Shown: positions 23,916-36,209, counted from the first letter of the stretch. The stretch is DNA of 64,000 bases from Rhynchonema sp. JSB1_4 (GCA_030248065.1 JASAMV010002062.1:31830-95829); one strand, 5' to 3'. Made by a program: numbers and translations. The notes: generated by a model not told the origin, from the letters alone.

Positions 23916-26900
23916 ATGTCACGAAGACAGGCGCTCGGGTGAGTTACACTTGATCATACACATAATTTTACTTTGTTGGGTACCTGCCTGAAACTTGAGA
24001 TCGCAATTATATACATACTGTAGATACCACATTATTGGACTCCAGAAGTGGAACGCACCAAAGTTCGTTTTCCTCAATAAATTTGGAGCACAGGAAGTTC
24101 ACGCACACGCACGTTGGTGCTCACGCTATGTTTTATGTTTTATAAATAAAATAACTTATATATTACCTTGGGTTATGAGACCACAGCCCACCTATATATA
24201 TATATGTTCAAGGTCATCAACTTTTTATTTTAATCTCGCATTGTTTTTGTGCAAGCGGAACAAAGAGCGAAAATTGACGTTGGTGGTTTTATGGCACTTC
24301 TGGAATGAACTTTTGTGCGTCCCGATTTTCGAGAAACCCATGGTCCACGTGGTTCAGTAAACAATGGAGTTAATGTGAAAATGAGTCAGATCTTCTGACA
24401 ACTGTTGCTGTATATTGGGTGCAGCGCCATAAAAATGTATCAAGTTTATGGACTTGGCCAGGGAGAAAAATAGTGTTTGGGTCAAAGCTCAGTTACAACC
24501 TTACAAGGATCGTCTTTTAGAATGTACGTTTATTTGCTGATCGGTAAATGTGAGCCAACTTTGCTATAAAGCGTTCAATCCAATCCAATGTTGCTTATTC
24601 CATCAGTTCTTAGTACTTTTAGGACTTTATTACTGTGATACTTTTCAAGCATTCAATCGTCGCTTTTGTTGTAAACCCTGCTGATGTGCTTCGCAGGCTG
24701 AGATACTATATATTAATGTAGCTATTTGGCTCCTGATGCAAAAAGCGATGACGTTACGCTAGTTTTATAAGCAACTTTCAGCAAAACTATACAAGCAACT
24801 GGAAACTTTCAGACGTACCCCAGCTGAAACAATCTGTAACTGTAAACCATTGCACTGCCAGTATGCTTTCCTCCTCGCTGAATAAAAAGAGATCTCCCCT
24901 TTTCCGAAAAAAAACGAGTGCGAGTGACACATTTCTGGCAGATTCCGCTCCGCTGTTTTCCAGTGTAAATAACAACAATTGATTTGTCCTGCTTGTCAGT
25001 CCAGTAGATCAATCAACAAAGCACAAAAACACAAAATAATCTCCAACATTTCAGCACGTACCCGCGCGAGAAGACGCCGGAGCCGTTGTTCCCGCGCGAG
25101 GACAAGTCGAAGAATAAGATGAGCAAAATGTACGGCAACGAATACGACGACGTTGACATTGAGACGTTGTTGGCAAAGTTGTCGCCCGAAGAATTGGAGG
25201 AACTCAACAGTGATGTCGACCCTGATGTTGGTGTTTGTGTTCTAATGCTTGAATTTCGGATTTGTGTGCTTCGAGAGGCGAAGGCCGAAGGACTGTCATC
25301 AGAGGTGGCCCGGCCCGCACACAGCCCCCGGCAGGTCGGCCCGGCCCCGCCCGACCGTGGTAAAACTCGGACCGGCCCGATTTTTTTAGCCAATTTTTTC
25401 TGATGACTTCTTTGATTTGTTCTGAGAAGAAGCAAGGTTTTGACACAAAATTGAGCACTCCAATCCAAGCCGAAAATTGCAATTAACATTAAATGCAGTG
25501 CCAAATCCTACCGAAAAACCGCGTTTTTTGAAAAACCACGATTTTTTCAAAATTTTGGGCAATATCCGCTGTCGGGTCGGGCCGGCCCGACTGACACCTC
25601 TGGCTGTCATCTGTTGTCGTGCGTGCCCCACACCCAGTGTAGTGGCTGGGGAGGGGATGGGGGGGATTCCCAGGGTAGTACTTGGGGGGTGGGGGTGGGG
25701 GGGTCCCCCCAAATTCATCTATCTATCGTCAACACTTTTTGATTTCATCTATCTATCGTCAACACTTATGGGCAAATCTATATCGTCAACAAATTCTGGG
25801 AACAATCTATCTATTATCGTCAACACATTTCGACTCCAAAATGGGTATTTTTGCCTCAAAATGGCTCAAAGTCGGTATTTTTTGTCCCAAATAGGCAAAA
25901 AATCGCGCGCTACGCGCGGATTTAGTACATCTAAGTACATTTTCATTAATATTTACACATTATTACCTACTTAGTACACTATACTATACCTTGATTTTTG
26001 GCGACCCCCCCCCCCACCATCTATCTATCGTCAACAAGTTTGGGTCGACCCCCCCAGATTTCGGACTTGGGTCTAGGGTTAGAGGTCGGGGGGTACCCGA
26101 CACCCGACATCTGGAAGTACCCGACACCCGACATCTCAGAAAAAATCGACACCCGACAGTTGCAAAAAAACCGACACCCAGTGTAGTTCCTGGGGGGGGG
26201 GAGGGGGGTCCCCCCCCCTCGGGTACGCTATCTCCCCCTCAGGTGGTACACTATCCCCCTATCTCCCCCTCCGGGTACACTATCTCCCCCAATTTTTGCC
26301 TAAAATAGGCATTTTTAGGCCTAAAATGGGCATTTTTATACCAAAAATGTGTGATTTTTAGGTCAATGTTCTCAAAAGTCGCCAAAATACCCTTTTTATG
26401 AAGAATTTTTTCCAAAAAGGGGGAAAAATAGGTCAAATTTTCTACCTCAAAAAGTGACTTTTTCCCGAATTTGGGTCTTCCCCCCCCCCTTCCCCCCCCT
26501 CGGGGGTACACTATCTCCCCCTCCGAAAAAAACGGAGGGTCCGCTATCTCCCCCTCCGGACCAGGAACTACACTGCCGACACCCGACATCCAGTTTTTGA
26601 AAAAAACCGGACACCTGTTTTTGGACCAAAAACAGGCAAATTTTTGCTCATTTGCATCATGAGTGCAATTTTTTGGCTCAAGTCAGGGTAGTACTTGGGG
26701 GGGGTGGGGGTTCCCCCCCAAATTCATCTATCTATCGTCAACATTTTTTGATTTCATATATCTATCGTCAACACCTATGGGCAAATCTATCTATCGTCAA
26801 CAAATTCTGGGAACAATCTATCTATCGTCAACACATTTCGACCCCAAAATGGGTATTTTTGCCTCAAAATGGCTCAAAGTCGGTATTTTTTGTCCCAAAT

Positions 26901-29900
26901 AGGCAAAAAATCGCGCGCTACGCGCGGATTTAGTACATCTAGGTACATTTTCATTAATATTTACACATTATTACCTGCTTAGTACACTATATTCTACCTT
27001 GATTTTTGGCGACCCCCCCACCATCTATCTATCGTCAACAAGTTTGGGTCGACCTCGACCCCCCCAGATTTCGGACTTGGGTCATCTATCTATCGTCAAC
27101 ACATTTCGGGTCCCAATCTATCTATCGTCAACACCCTGACCAAGTACTACACTGGCTCAAGTTACTGAATTCAAGTATTTTCACACGAAATACACACCAA
27201 AATGTCATTCTGCGTCTTCGGAAACATTTGGTTCGAAGAAAATTTTCTCTCAAAATTCTTCTCTCAGCAATACTGATGTTTTGAACCGTAAGTGTCGGGT
27301 GTCGGGTTTTTTCGGACCTGGGCATCTGGGGGTACCCGACACCCGACACCTACACTTTTTTGGCACCCGACAGCCGACACCCGACATCTCTGTAACCCTA
27401 CTTGGGTCATCTATTTATCGTCAACACATTTCGGGTCCCAATCTATCTATCGTCAACACCCTGGCCAAGTACTACACTGGGGATTCCCCCCTAAGGAGTA
27501 GGTACCTTGCAACCACCTCTTGGGGGGGATCAGTGGTGTAGCTACCCAGGCGGGGCGGCAACCTACTGTACCACCCAAAATGCGGGGCGGCAACCTACAT
27601 ACTGTACCAGCCGAGCTAGGGGGGGGGGGCGTACCAGTGGGGGGGGGTCATCTGGAAACCGAAATTTTTTATGTCTAAACACTGAAGAAAATGTGGCCTA
27701 AAACACTAATTTCGCGCGCAGCGCGCGATTTTTCGCCTATTTGCAGACAAATATGCTAATTTTATGCAATTTTAAGCCAAAAATGAATGTTTTGGGTGAA
27801 AAGTTAGGTGGGGCGGCAACCTACCTACTGTACCAGGGGAGGGGCGGCAACCTACCTACTGTACCAGATGAGGGGCGGCAACCTACCTACTGTACCTAGG
27901 GGGGGGACCCCCCCCACCCCCCCCCCCCGCTACACCCGTGGGGGGGGCTGGGGGGGAAGGGTAGGTACCTTGCAACCACCCCGGAGCAGTGTAGTGGCAG
28001 GCCCATGTGTGGGAGGTAAGTATGATGCGGGGTTGGGACCGGAAGCGTGAGAGGTATGATTTTGGTCACCCAAAAAGGCGAAAAAACACCGCTTTTGTGA
28101 TACAATTTTGGCCAAAAATTGAGGTAAAAATAGTACTTTTTCAAAATTTTCGCCGAAAATCGCCTAAAAATAGGTATTATGGGTGGGTTTGCGCGCGGAG
28201 CGCGCGATTTTTGGGAAAATAAGGTCGAAAAACACCGATTTTTGCCTTAAAAAGGTATAAAATTGCTTGTGAGAGGTATGATTTGGAGTTGTGAGAGGTA
28301 AGTACTCAACCCCCCCAACCCCCCCCCCCCCAGCCACCCCCAGGGGGGTGCCCCGGAGGGTACCTTGCAACCATCAATTTATGGTTTTTATAGGTAAAAA
28401 TGGGTGTTTTTCGACCTCAAAACCCCAAAAATCGCGCGCTCCGCGCGCAAACCTCCATATAATAGCTATTTTGGGCAAATTTTCGGCCAAAATGCAAAAA
28501 AGTGCCATTTTTTCGGCCAATTTTGCATGCAAAAAACACCCTTTTTTCGGACCCCAGGGGTACCTTGCAACCTTCTGGAGGCTGGGTAGGGGGTACCTTG
28601 CAACCATCTGGATCCATCCCCCAAGGGTACCTTGCAACCATCTTCCTGCCACTACACTGCCCACACCCCGTCATCCGATTTCTGATGTGCTCTTTCCAGA
28701 ATTCCATGCTCCCGCCGTCCCAACGCTGTCGCGATCAGACAACGAAAGAGCCGACGGGCAAGTTGAACCGCGAGAATCTGCTCGAATTCCTCGAAGAACA
28801 AGCGAAACAGGAGAAAGATTGGGACGAGGCCGTGCCCTATCAGTCCGGCGTCAAACGAGGTGCTCATTAAGACAACGATACATTGAGATGAGATTAAGAT
28901 CAACGATACATTGAGATGAGATGAGAATTATTTATCAAGGGCCTTGGATGATCGAAATCTGTGCATGGCAGGCATGAAAAATCTTGGCATATAGTTCCTG
29001 TTCCTACAAAAAGTCACATGAGTGACTGAACCGATAAGCGCGTTTTTGCTACCGACTTTATCATGAACGGCTAGAAATCAATACGAAAATAACCTTGCAA
29101 AACGGCACTTTTTTACAGGCAAAGTTTTCACTCCCAAATTCGAGCAAGCGCGAGACGAGCCGGAGGAGCCAGCGATCGAGCTTGACATCGAAGTGAATGA
29201 AGACGACGAAATCGAACAGGCGATGAAAGTCGCCACTGAAACGGATATTGTCGATTTCGCTGGTTGGTTGGAGATGGAGTTATTATTAGAGCAGGTCGGG
29301 GGTACCCGACTCCCGCCCGACATCTGAGGAAAAAACTCCGAGCCGACTCCGAGACCCGACCGACACCCGACTTTTCAAAAATTACCCAACACTCGACATC
29401 TAGTTTTTGAACCAAAAACAGAAAAATTTTGCTGTTTTGCACCACTTGTGCAATTTTTTAGCTCAACTTAGTGGATTCAGGTTTTTTTTCAAAGGAAATG
29501 CGCACCGAAATGTCGCATTCTGCGCCTTCTGAAGCATTTGGTGCGCAAAACTTATTTTGAACCGTGAGTGTCTGCTGTCGCCTTGCAACCACCCCGGAGG
29601 GTACCTTGCAACCATCAATTTTTGGTTTTTATAGGTAAAAATGGGTGTTTTTCGACCTCAAAACCCCAAAAATCGCGCGCTCCGCGCGCAAACCTCCATA
29701 TAATAGCTATTTTGGGCAAATTTTCGGCCAAAATACAAAAAAGCACCATTTTTCGGCCAATTTTGCAGAAAAAAGCATGCAAAAAACACCCTTTTTTCGG
29801 ACCCCAGGGGTACCTTGCAACCTTCTGGAGGCTGGGTAGGGGGGTACCTTGCAACCATCTGGATCCCTCCCCCCCAAGGGTACCTTGCAACCATCTGCCT

Positions 29901-32900
29901 GCCACTCAGTGTAGGGGCTGGGGGGGGGGGGCGCGGGGGGGGGTTACCCCCCTCTCAGTACTTACCTACCACAAAACCCGAGGGGGGGGGTTGGGGGGGG
30001 GTTGAGTACTTACCTCTCACAACTCCAAATCATACCTCTCACAAGCAATTTTATACCTTTTTAAGGCAAAAATCGGTGTTTTTCGACCTTATTTTCCCAA
30101 AAATCGCGCGCTCCGCGCGCAAACCCGCCCATAATACCTATTTTTAGGCGATTTTCGGAGAAAATTTTGAAAAAGTACTATTTTTACCTCAATTTTTGGC
30201 CAAAATTGTATCACAAAAACGGTGTTTTTTCGCCTTTTTGGGTGACCAAAATCATACCTCTCACGCTTCCGGTCCCAACCCCGCATCATACTTACCTCCC
30301 ACACATGGGCCTGCCACTACACTGGCTGTCGGGGTCCTAAAAACCCGACATCCGACACGGAGTTGGTTTTACTTATTGTCATGGGAGAAGCCTCAAACAA
30401 CAGCCTGCAATGTGAAACTGACGCTCGATTTGTTGCCAGCCGGAGGGCCACAATCAGGAGTTCTTATTAAACAGGCTTTGGGTAATGGCAGAAAATGTTT
30501 CCGACAATTGAAATATGGCATACTGACTGACTGAGGAAAATAATGACGCCAAAGATTAACGTCCGCTCAACAATTATTGCGACATTGAATTGGGCAGGTC
30601 TGGTCGGCATGCACAGTCTTCTCAGCCAAGCGCAGTATTACAACGCCATCAAAGGCAAGCCTCAGGACGATGACTCCGGAACGACATTCACCGGCACGTT
30701 GATTTTTTCTTTTGGTTTATTATTTTTTCTCATGATATATTTTTTGTTTGTTTTCCAGGCGTGCTTCGCGCCACCGCCCCTAAACTGCTGCCAGAAGAGC
30801 CGGAAAATGACACCGATGTTGAGGACTGTATCAACAGATTGCAGGTTGGATATTGTAAAAAAATGTTATAATCAAATACAGTCTACATTCTCTGTAATGA
30901 ACCCGCGTAATGTCGGGAAAGCTACATCGTGAAGTATGTTTTAATCCCAAATCTGACTTTACCTCCAAGCTAGTGCTGTACTTAAGTAGTGAGCGAAAAT
31001 GCCAGTCCAAAGGTTTCAACAGATTGACGGTGTTTAAATTTCCCAGGTTCCGTATCTTTATGGGGCAGTGAACCTTTTGGGCCACAGTACTTTTTGGGCC
31101 ATGTGTCCTTTTGGGCCAGGTACTTTTTGGGCCACATTATGTTTCGGACCAGGAATCTTTTGGGCCATGTACCTTCTGGGCCAGGTACCTTTTGGGCCAC
31201 TGAACCTTTTGGGCCACCGTACTTTTTGGGCCACGTGTGCATGGTGTGCCGGGCCACAGGTTTATTTTTACTCAAATGACAGCCTGAACCAGGATCACGT
31301 CTACAGTACCTGTGGCGAACTGATCTAGCGTCGACTATGTGAAAGTTGCACAACAGATGCCACATGCATTTTGGGTTAATGTTTAAGCTTTTAGATCAAT
31401 AACATAAGTAATTATGTGGGTTGTGGGTACCAGTTGAAATAGACATGTCAGAGGGACATACCCGCGTGTTGCAGTATGCGCCTGTCTGACTGACAAAAGT
31501 GTCTATAATTACCGGTAACAAACCACTCACAGCCTGCCCGTTTGACCACAAACATTCTTTATTGATTGATTTCTTTTTGTTTAGATAAGCACTCGAGAAT
31601 ATCGTTTCTGTCAACTCTTTAGGCCCTATTTGTAGTCTTGTTGAAACATTAATGACTCTCCGAATGTTGGAATTCGAAAGCGCACATTATTTATTGATTG
31701 CCATCAACACACAAACATAGACGTAGACGGCAGGTTGGTTGATGTTACATGAATTATAATATAAGGCACGTGGGTAAAAATCATTTGACAGCGCGTGTCG
31801 CATTTCAACGGTTTTTATGGGTGCCCACTCTTGATCATGGTGTGATTTTTTGGGGTTTTGTAAGCTGCTGCATCCGGAAAACGCCAGATTAATTTTGGCC
31901 ATAAAATCTGGTTACTTGTGTGTCAAAGTTGTTCGAGGTTTAACTGCGGATTGTGATCCAAAGTAGACAGATTGCCTGTTAAAAAATTGACTATCTAAAA
32001 AGCGATATCAAACTTAGTGATCGGATCAGACCAGTTCTGTCTTGGTGACGTGACTTTGAACTAAGGATATTAAAAAATGAGTGATGCCACTCATTTCGAC
32101 CAGCGTAAAATATGTTCGCCGACCTAAGATGAATAACTTTTAAGCTGGAGGAATTTCGTACTCCAGTAATCGGGGCATGCGCGGTAGCTTTTAAATGAAC
32201 GGGGAGAGCCATATTTCCACTGGTTTGTTTGCGAGAGCATACATTTTTCAACTTGTGGTCTTAACATCCTAAATGCAAGAAACACGTGTGACCAAGGCAA
32301 GTCACATCCGATCCGATCACCAAGCTTCATACCGCTCTGTGTAAAGAGGGTACAGAATCTATTGTGTTGTTCTGATCTCCACATATAGCGTGGTCAAAAA
32401 GTACCGTTGCCAGATTAAGGATTCTACATGTTGGAAATGCGATGTGAATGGTCTTCGACTCGGGAGCAAATTGGTACTGACTGACGGTTTTCTCGGACAC
32501 GACGAATTTGAACAAGGGCTTAATTTTTGGTCCGGACCCAGGACATTCTGGAATCAACAATCTGGTCTCCTACTGGGGTAGTGCGCCCCGTCTGTGACTC
32601 CGCCCATATAAAAACACCTCTGCCATAATCTTTCACTGACGTAACATCACGCTTTCACCTCTGACGTAATCACATGGAGCCCACGTGAAAGAGGGACATA
32701 CCCGCGCGTTGCAGTATGCGCCTGTCTGATTGACTAAAGTGACTGCCGTGGGAATAACTGTTTTATTACACGTTTGAGCACAAGCGTCGTCCGATTTTAT
32801 GTACTGCATATGTGCAAGCGATCATGTGAGTAAAAATAAACATGTGGCCCAACAGGCACACCATGCACAGGTGGCCCAAAAAGTACATGGCCCAAAAGGT

Positions 32901-35900
32901 ACTTGATCCAAAAAGTACCTGGTCCGAAATGTAACGTGGCCCAAAAACCACCTGGCCCAAAAAGTAACTTGGTCCAAAAAGTGCGGTGGCCCAAAAGGTT
33001 CACTGGCCCAAAAAGATGGAACCGTATACCTGGCCCAAAACGTTTACCTGGGCCACAAGGTACATGGCCCAAAAAGTACGCCAAGTACATGTGGCCCAAA
33101 AAGTACCTGGCCCAAAAAAGTACACCATGCACATTTGGCCCAAAAAGTACCTGGCCCAAAACGCACCTGACCCAAAAGGTACCTGGCCCAAAAAGTACGC
33201 CATGTACATGAGGCCCAAAAAGTCCCTGGCCCAAAAGGTGCGTGGCCCAAAAGGTTCCTGGTCCGAAACCTTATGTGGCCCAAAAAGTACCTGGCCCAAA
33301 AGGTGCGTGGCCCAAAAGGTTCCTGGTCCGAAACCTTATGTGGCCCAAAAAGTACCTGGCCCAAAAGGTGCGTGGCCCAAACGGTTCCTGGTCCGAAACC
33401 TTATGTGGCCCAAAAAGTACCTGGCCCAAAAGGTTCCTAGTCCGAAACCTTATGTGGCCCAAAAAGTACCTGGCCGAAAAGGTGCGTGGCCCAAAAGGTT
33501 CCTAATCCGAAACCTTATGTGGCCCAAAAAGTACTGTGGCCCAAAAGGTTCACTGGTCCATAAAGATACGGAACCATTTCCCATCGCCAATTTGGTGTTT
33601 GTGGCGTGAAATCTTGTAATATTTTGGGCTTAGCTTCACGCATTCGTTTGGTTTGTTTTAGCATTCAGCAGCATGAGCATCGAGTAACAGGAAAATTAAA
33701 GGCATCAATTATGCATTCTCGGAATTTCCTGAAGTTTAACGAACTCTATTTATTTTTTCAGTCCGACGATTCGACCTTGACTGAAGTCAACATCAACAAC
33801 ATGAAACGTATATCGAGTGAACGTATCCAAGCGCTGATCGATGCAGCCAAGAACAACACCCATCTGGAGAAATTCTGCATGGCAAATACGGCCATTACGG
33901 ATAAGGAGGCGAAGGTACTTGAGGATTGGGCGGATTATGAGTTGATATTGTTGATTTATTCATGGTGCCACTATAAACAATAATAAACCCGGGGGAAAAG
34001 CATTGGTTTGATTAACTTAAATCACTGAAAACCCCGGTTCCTGGCTGTCGAGAAATGCTGGGTGGTGTGAACATTCGGGATGGGCGGCGGACACGCGATC
34101 CCTGTGTGTGTGGTGAACTGATACCCAGTCCCCAAATTTGATACAACGTCCCCAAGCAGTGTTCTACATAGTGAATATTCTTCATAGTGAACTAAACAGT
34201 CGACAAGCGCCCTCGATGCTGCTTTCTTTAGCTTGAAAAATACTCTTTTGCGAACTCTTGTGAATCAAACATGTGTTGTGATTTTTTTGTTGTGTAAATA
34301 TCTTTTTACCGAAAAGTATCTTGAATCAAACATGTGTTGTGATTTTTTTGTTGTGTAAATATCTTTTTACCGAAAAGTATCTATCTTGAGTTTTTTCCGA
34401 ACTGGAGAATTTAGCAGCGCCGACAAAAAACAGGCGCAGTTTGGTTCTGCGAGACAAAGAAGTTGACAAATTACACTCCTGACAGATCAGCTGGCACATA
34501 AAACATTGTCGCTGTGCAAGGCACGTGCAGTTCCTCTGTTGTTTGTGTAATTTCTTTGGCGCTACTCTGTGGGCCACACATGGCTGTTTAGCACAACCTG
34601 CGACAAAACAGAAACTGCAGTTTGGCATTTACGAACTGAAAAACACGTGGAAATGTGTTGCTGTTCTATTGTTCAGTCTCCGGATATGCCTTGAACGGGG
34701 GGACTAAATTTTGTCATGCCGCCGCGCTCGATGTCTAAAAAAACTGACTCTCTTTATAGTCACAATCTTAAACTGTAACATTGTCACACATGGGAAGGAA
34801 TGAGTTCTCAAGTTCTCAACTTGGTAGGTGCTGCAAATCATAATTTTGTTTCGGAAATGTTGCGGTTCCCAAAGTGCCATCCGCCAACAACCTTTCCATA
34901 TCCATGGTCACATTTCGGGAAAAGCAACGGTCGATACTTGAAAATTGTTGTCTTTTTGTGCTAACATTGCGTCGTGGTGTTTCAGGGTTTGATCGATGTT
35001 CTCGAGTCGAACAAGTCGCTCAAAACGCTCAACATTGAGTCCAACTTCCTGACGCCCGATCTGTTGGCAAAGTTCTTGAAGGCCACACTAAAAAATCAAA
35101 CACTTGTCGAGCTGAAAGCCGAAAATCAGGTTTGTGTCCGTTTGGGTGCGGCGCCGGGGCGTTTTCTTGTTCGCGCTTCTTTTCCCGTAACGAGTTTTTG
35201 ACGCGCTTGTTTGTCAGTTGCCTTGCAAAATTGATGGCGACCAAAAACGGAAGTTTTATGCTCACGTGTTACAAGCTGCACAACAAAAACACGTAAAATT
35301 GGTCCCTCAATGTTTTTGGCATGAAGTGGGGGACGAACAATCAGGCTCGTGAAAAGTGAAAAGTAGCAAAAAACGATTTCCCGTAGCCACTGAGTTCAGC
35401 AAAAAATCAAGAAATTTCCATTCCTGGATGAGAGATGAACTTATACGAAGGGTTTTCTGGTCGTTGGTTTTGGGATTACGCTTGTGGGTCTGAGAGGTGA
35501 GCCTCCACTATAGGTCAGAGGTCACCGCCTCAAGGTGGCGTTGTATGTTTCTTCCATCTTACCCCAATCATTGTTGTTGGTTGTGTTGCAGCGTGCACAG
35601 GTGCTTGGCAACAAGGTCGAGATGGACATGATGCAAAGCATCGAAGACAACGACACCCTGCTCAGGGTCGGCATTGCGTTCCAGTCGATGGAGGCCAGAC
35701 ATCGTGTCTCGGAGGCGTTAGAACGAAATTATGAACGATGTGGGTTTGGGTTTGTTTGGGTGCACACCCCTGTCTCACGTGGGTACCATTAAATGGGCAT
35801 GACACAATGCACCAGTACCAATGCCATACTTTGACGGTGCAGTTCTGTGGCTACACCTGTGTTGGTTGACTCGAATGGGAGCTGGAGCTTTGGATGTTCT

Positions 35901-36209
35901 CTGCTTAGCCCGTGACAGAAGTCCTTCGAACTTTTCGCGCGTGAAAAAGATAATATTTATTTTAATTATCATACCCATTGACAATGGTCAGGGCATCAAA
36001 CGTCAAAAGTGTAATTTTTCAAGGTGCTGTAGTTTTTTTAACTGGCTAACTCGGATGGTCAGTGGAATAGTCAGCTCATGTTTCACCGAAAGATATCCTG
36101 GTCTACGTGTTCGCGAACGTTTGATGGGCAAGCGGAGTATCTGATAGAAGTAACCAAAAATTAATCTAAAATTTTACTTTCAGTGCGACTAAAACGATTG
36201 GAGGGCTGA
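23916..36209 (+). CDS. TMOD: Tropomodulin (UNC-94/TMOD family), 10 exons, about 383 aa
   Basis: Exons: 23916-23938, 25055-25226, 28700-28859, 29119-29262, 30598-30693, 30759-30844, 33762-33914, 34986-35129, 35592-35739, 36184-36209; 384 codons with the stop. Tropomodulins cap actin pointed ends together with tropomyosin. Visible: the N-terminal acidic actin/tropomyosin region with LAKLSPEELEELN and DPD; a TGKLNRENLLEFLEEQAK segment; DIVDFAGLVGMHSLLSQAQYY; then the leucine-rich domain with DVEDCINRL, LTEVNINNM, LKTLNIESNFL and LGNKVEMDMM. The C-terminus is short (LRLKRLEG). Exon 1 encodes only MSRRQAL plus a split Gly; its donor GTGAGT and phase fit exon 2. The exon 5 donor is unsettled: a GC donor at 30694 gives the expected TFTG-VLRAT join, while a GT donor 21 bases later inserts seven hydrophobic residues. 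Introns 2, 4 and 6 are 3.5, 1.3 and 2.9 kb because of transposons. Confidence 0.9.
26179..26575. mobile_element. Fourth-level CAGTGTAG-family MITE
   Basis: Ends CAGTGTAGTTCCTGG and CCAGGAACTACACTG. The direct repeat CCGACACC is exact at 26171-26178 and 26576-26583. It is in reverse orientation relative to 2835-3214 and clearly the same family. Confidence 0.9.
26684..27154. mobile_element. Fourth-level CAGGGTAGTACTTGG element
   Basis: Ends CAGGGTAGTACTTGG and CCAAGTACTACACTG. The direct repeat GCTCAAGT is exact at 26676-26683 and 27155-27162. It is nearly identical to the body of the second-level element that ultimately contains it, so the family was active in at least two rounds. Confidence 0.9.
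27531..27940. mobile_element. CAGTGGTGTAGC-family element
   Basis: Left CAGTGGTGTAGCTACCCAGG; right end near GCTACACCCGTG. The flanks are G-runs, so a target duplication cannot be judged. A related copy starts at about 4946 with the same CAGTGGTGTAGCTACCCAG end and the GGGGCGGCAACCTACCTACT internal repeats. Confidence 0.55.
27987..28350. mobile_element. CAGTGTAGTGGCAGG-family element
   Basis: Left end CAGTGTAGTGGCAGG. The 8-bp direct repeat CCCCGGAG is exact at 27979-27986 and 28351-28358. The right end, CAGGGGGGTG, has decayed relative to the left. A reverse-oriented relative occupies about 29915-30324. Confidence 0.75.
29292..30365. mobile_element. Nested CCCGACAC-type host and inserted element (tropomodulin intron 4)
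   Basis: The outer sequence has diverged CCCGACAC subterminal repeats (29296-29400, 30330-30360). It is interrupted at 29581-30324 by an element ending CACTACACTG. GCTGTCG occurs on both sides (29574-29580 and 30325-30331). The inserted block itself joins pieces matching 28350-28659 and, in reverse, 27987-28350, so it is composite. Confidence 0.6.
31046..33575. mobile_element. Foldback element with minisatellite inverted ends, copy 1
   Basis: Left end GGTTCCGTATCTTTATGG, right end CCATAAAGATACGGAACC. The 8-bp direct repeat ATTTCCCA is exact at 31038-31045 and 33576-33583. Each end is a tandem array of 16-17 bp units of the type GGCCCAAAAAGTACCT (left about 31060-31255 in the reverse sense, right about 32850-33560). 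The 1.6-kb middle has no transposase-like frame. It lies in tropomodulin intron 6. Confidence 0.88.

Larger units (their letters stand above)
26074..27400. mobile_element. Third-level element, TAGGGTTAGAG family
   Basis: Left TAGGGTTAGAGG, right CTCTGTAACCCTA. The direct repeat CTTGGGTC is exact at 26066-26073 and 27401-27408. It is the same family as 8473-8912 and 10556-11073 and carries two further insertions (26179-26575 and 26684-27154). Confidence 0.88.
25671..27479. mobile_element. Second-level element, CAGGGTAGTACTTGG ends
   Basis: Left CAGGGTAGTACTTGG, right CCAAGTACTACACTG. The direct repeat GGGATTCC is exact at 25663-25670 and 27480-27487. Its body is a series of ATCTATCTATCGTCAACA units near both ends, plus the CG-rich core motif. 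It is interrupted by the element at 26074-27400. Confidence 0.88.
25635..28659. mobile_element. Outermost CAGTGTAG element of a nested cluster (tropomodulin intron 2)
   Basis: Ends CAGTGTAGTGGCTGG and, at the right, GCCACTACACTG. The 8-bp direct repeat CCCACACC is exact at 25627-25634 and 28660-28667. Its own sequence includes repeated GTACCTTGCAACCA blocks. It is expanded from perhaps 0.4 kb to 3.0 kb by later insertions at 25671-27479, about 27531-27940 and 27987-28350. Confidence 0.88.

Noticed and set aside
32797..33609. Long open frames encoding repeated WPKKYLAQKVPGPK or FGPGTFWARYFLG peptides (also at 55779-56527)
   Set aside because: They are translations of the 16-17 bp minisatellite arrays of the foldback elements. 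They occur in several frames and both strands, and lie in a tropomodulin intron or an intergenic element.
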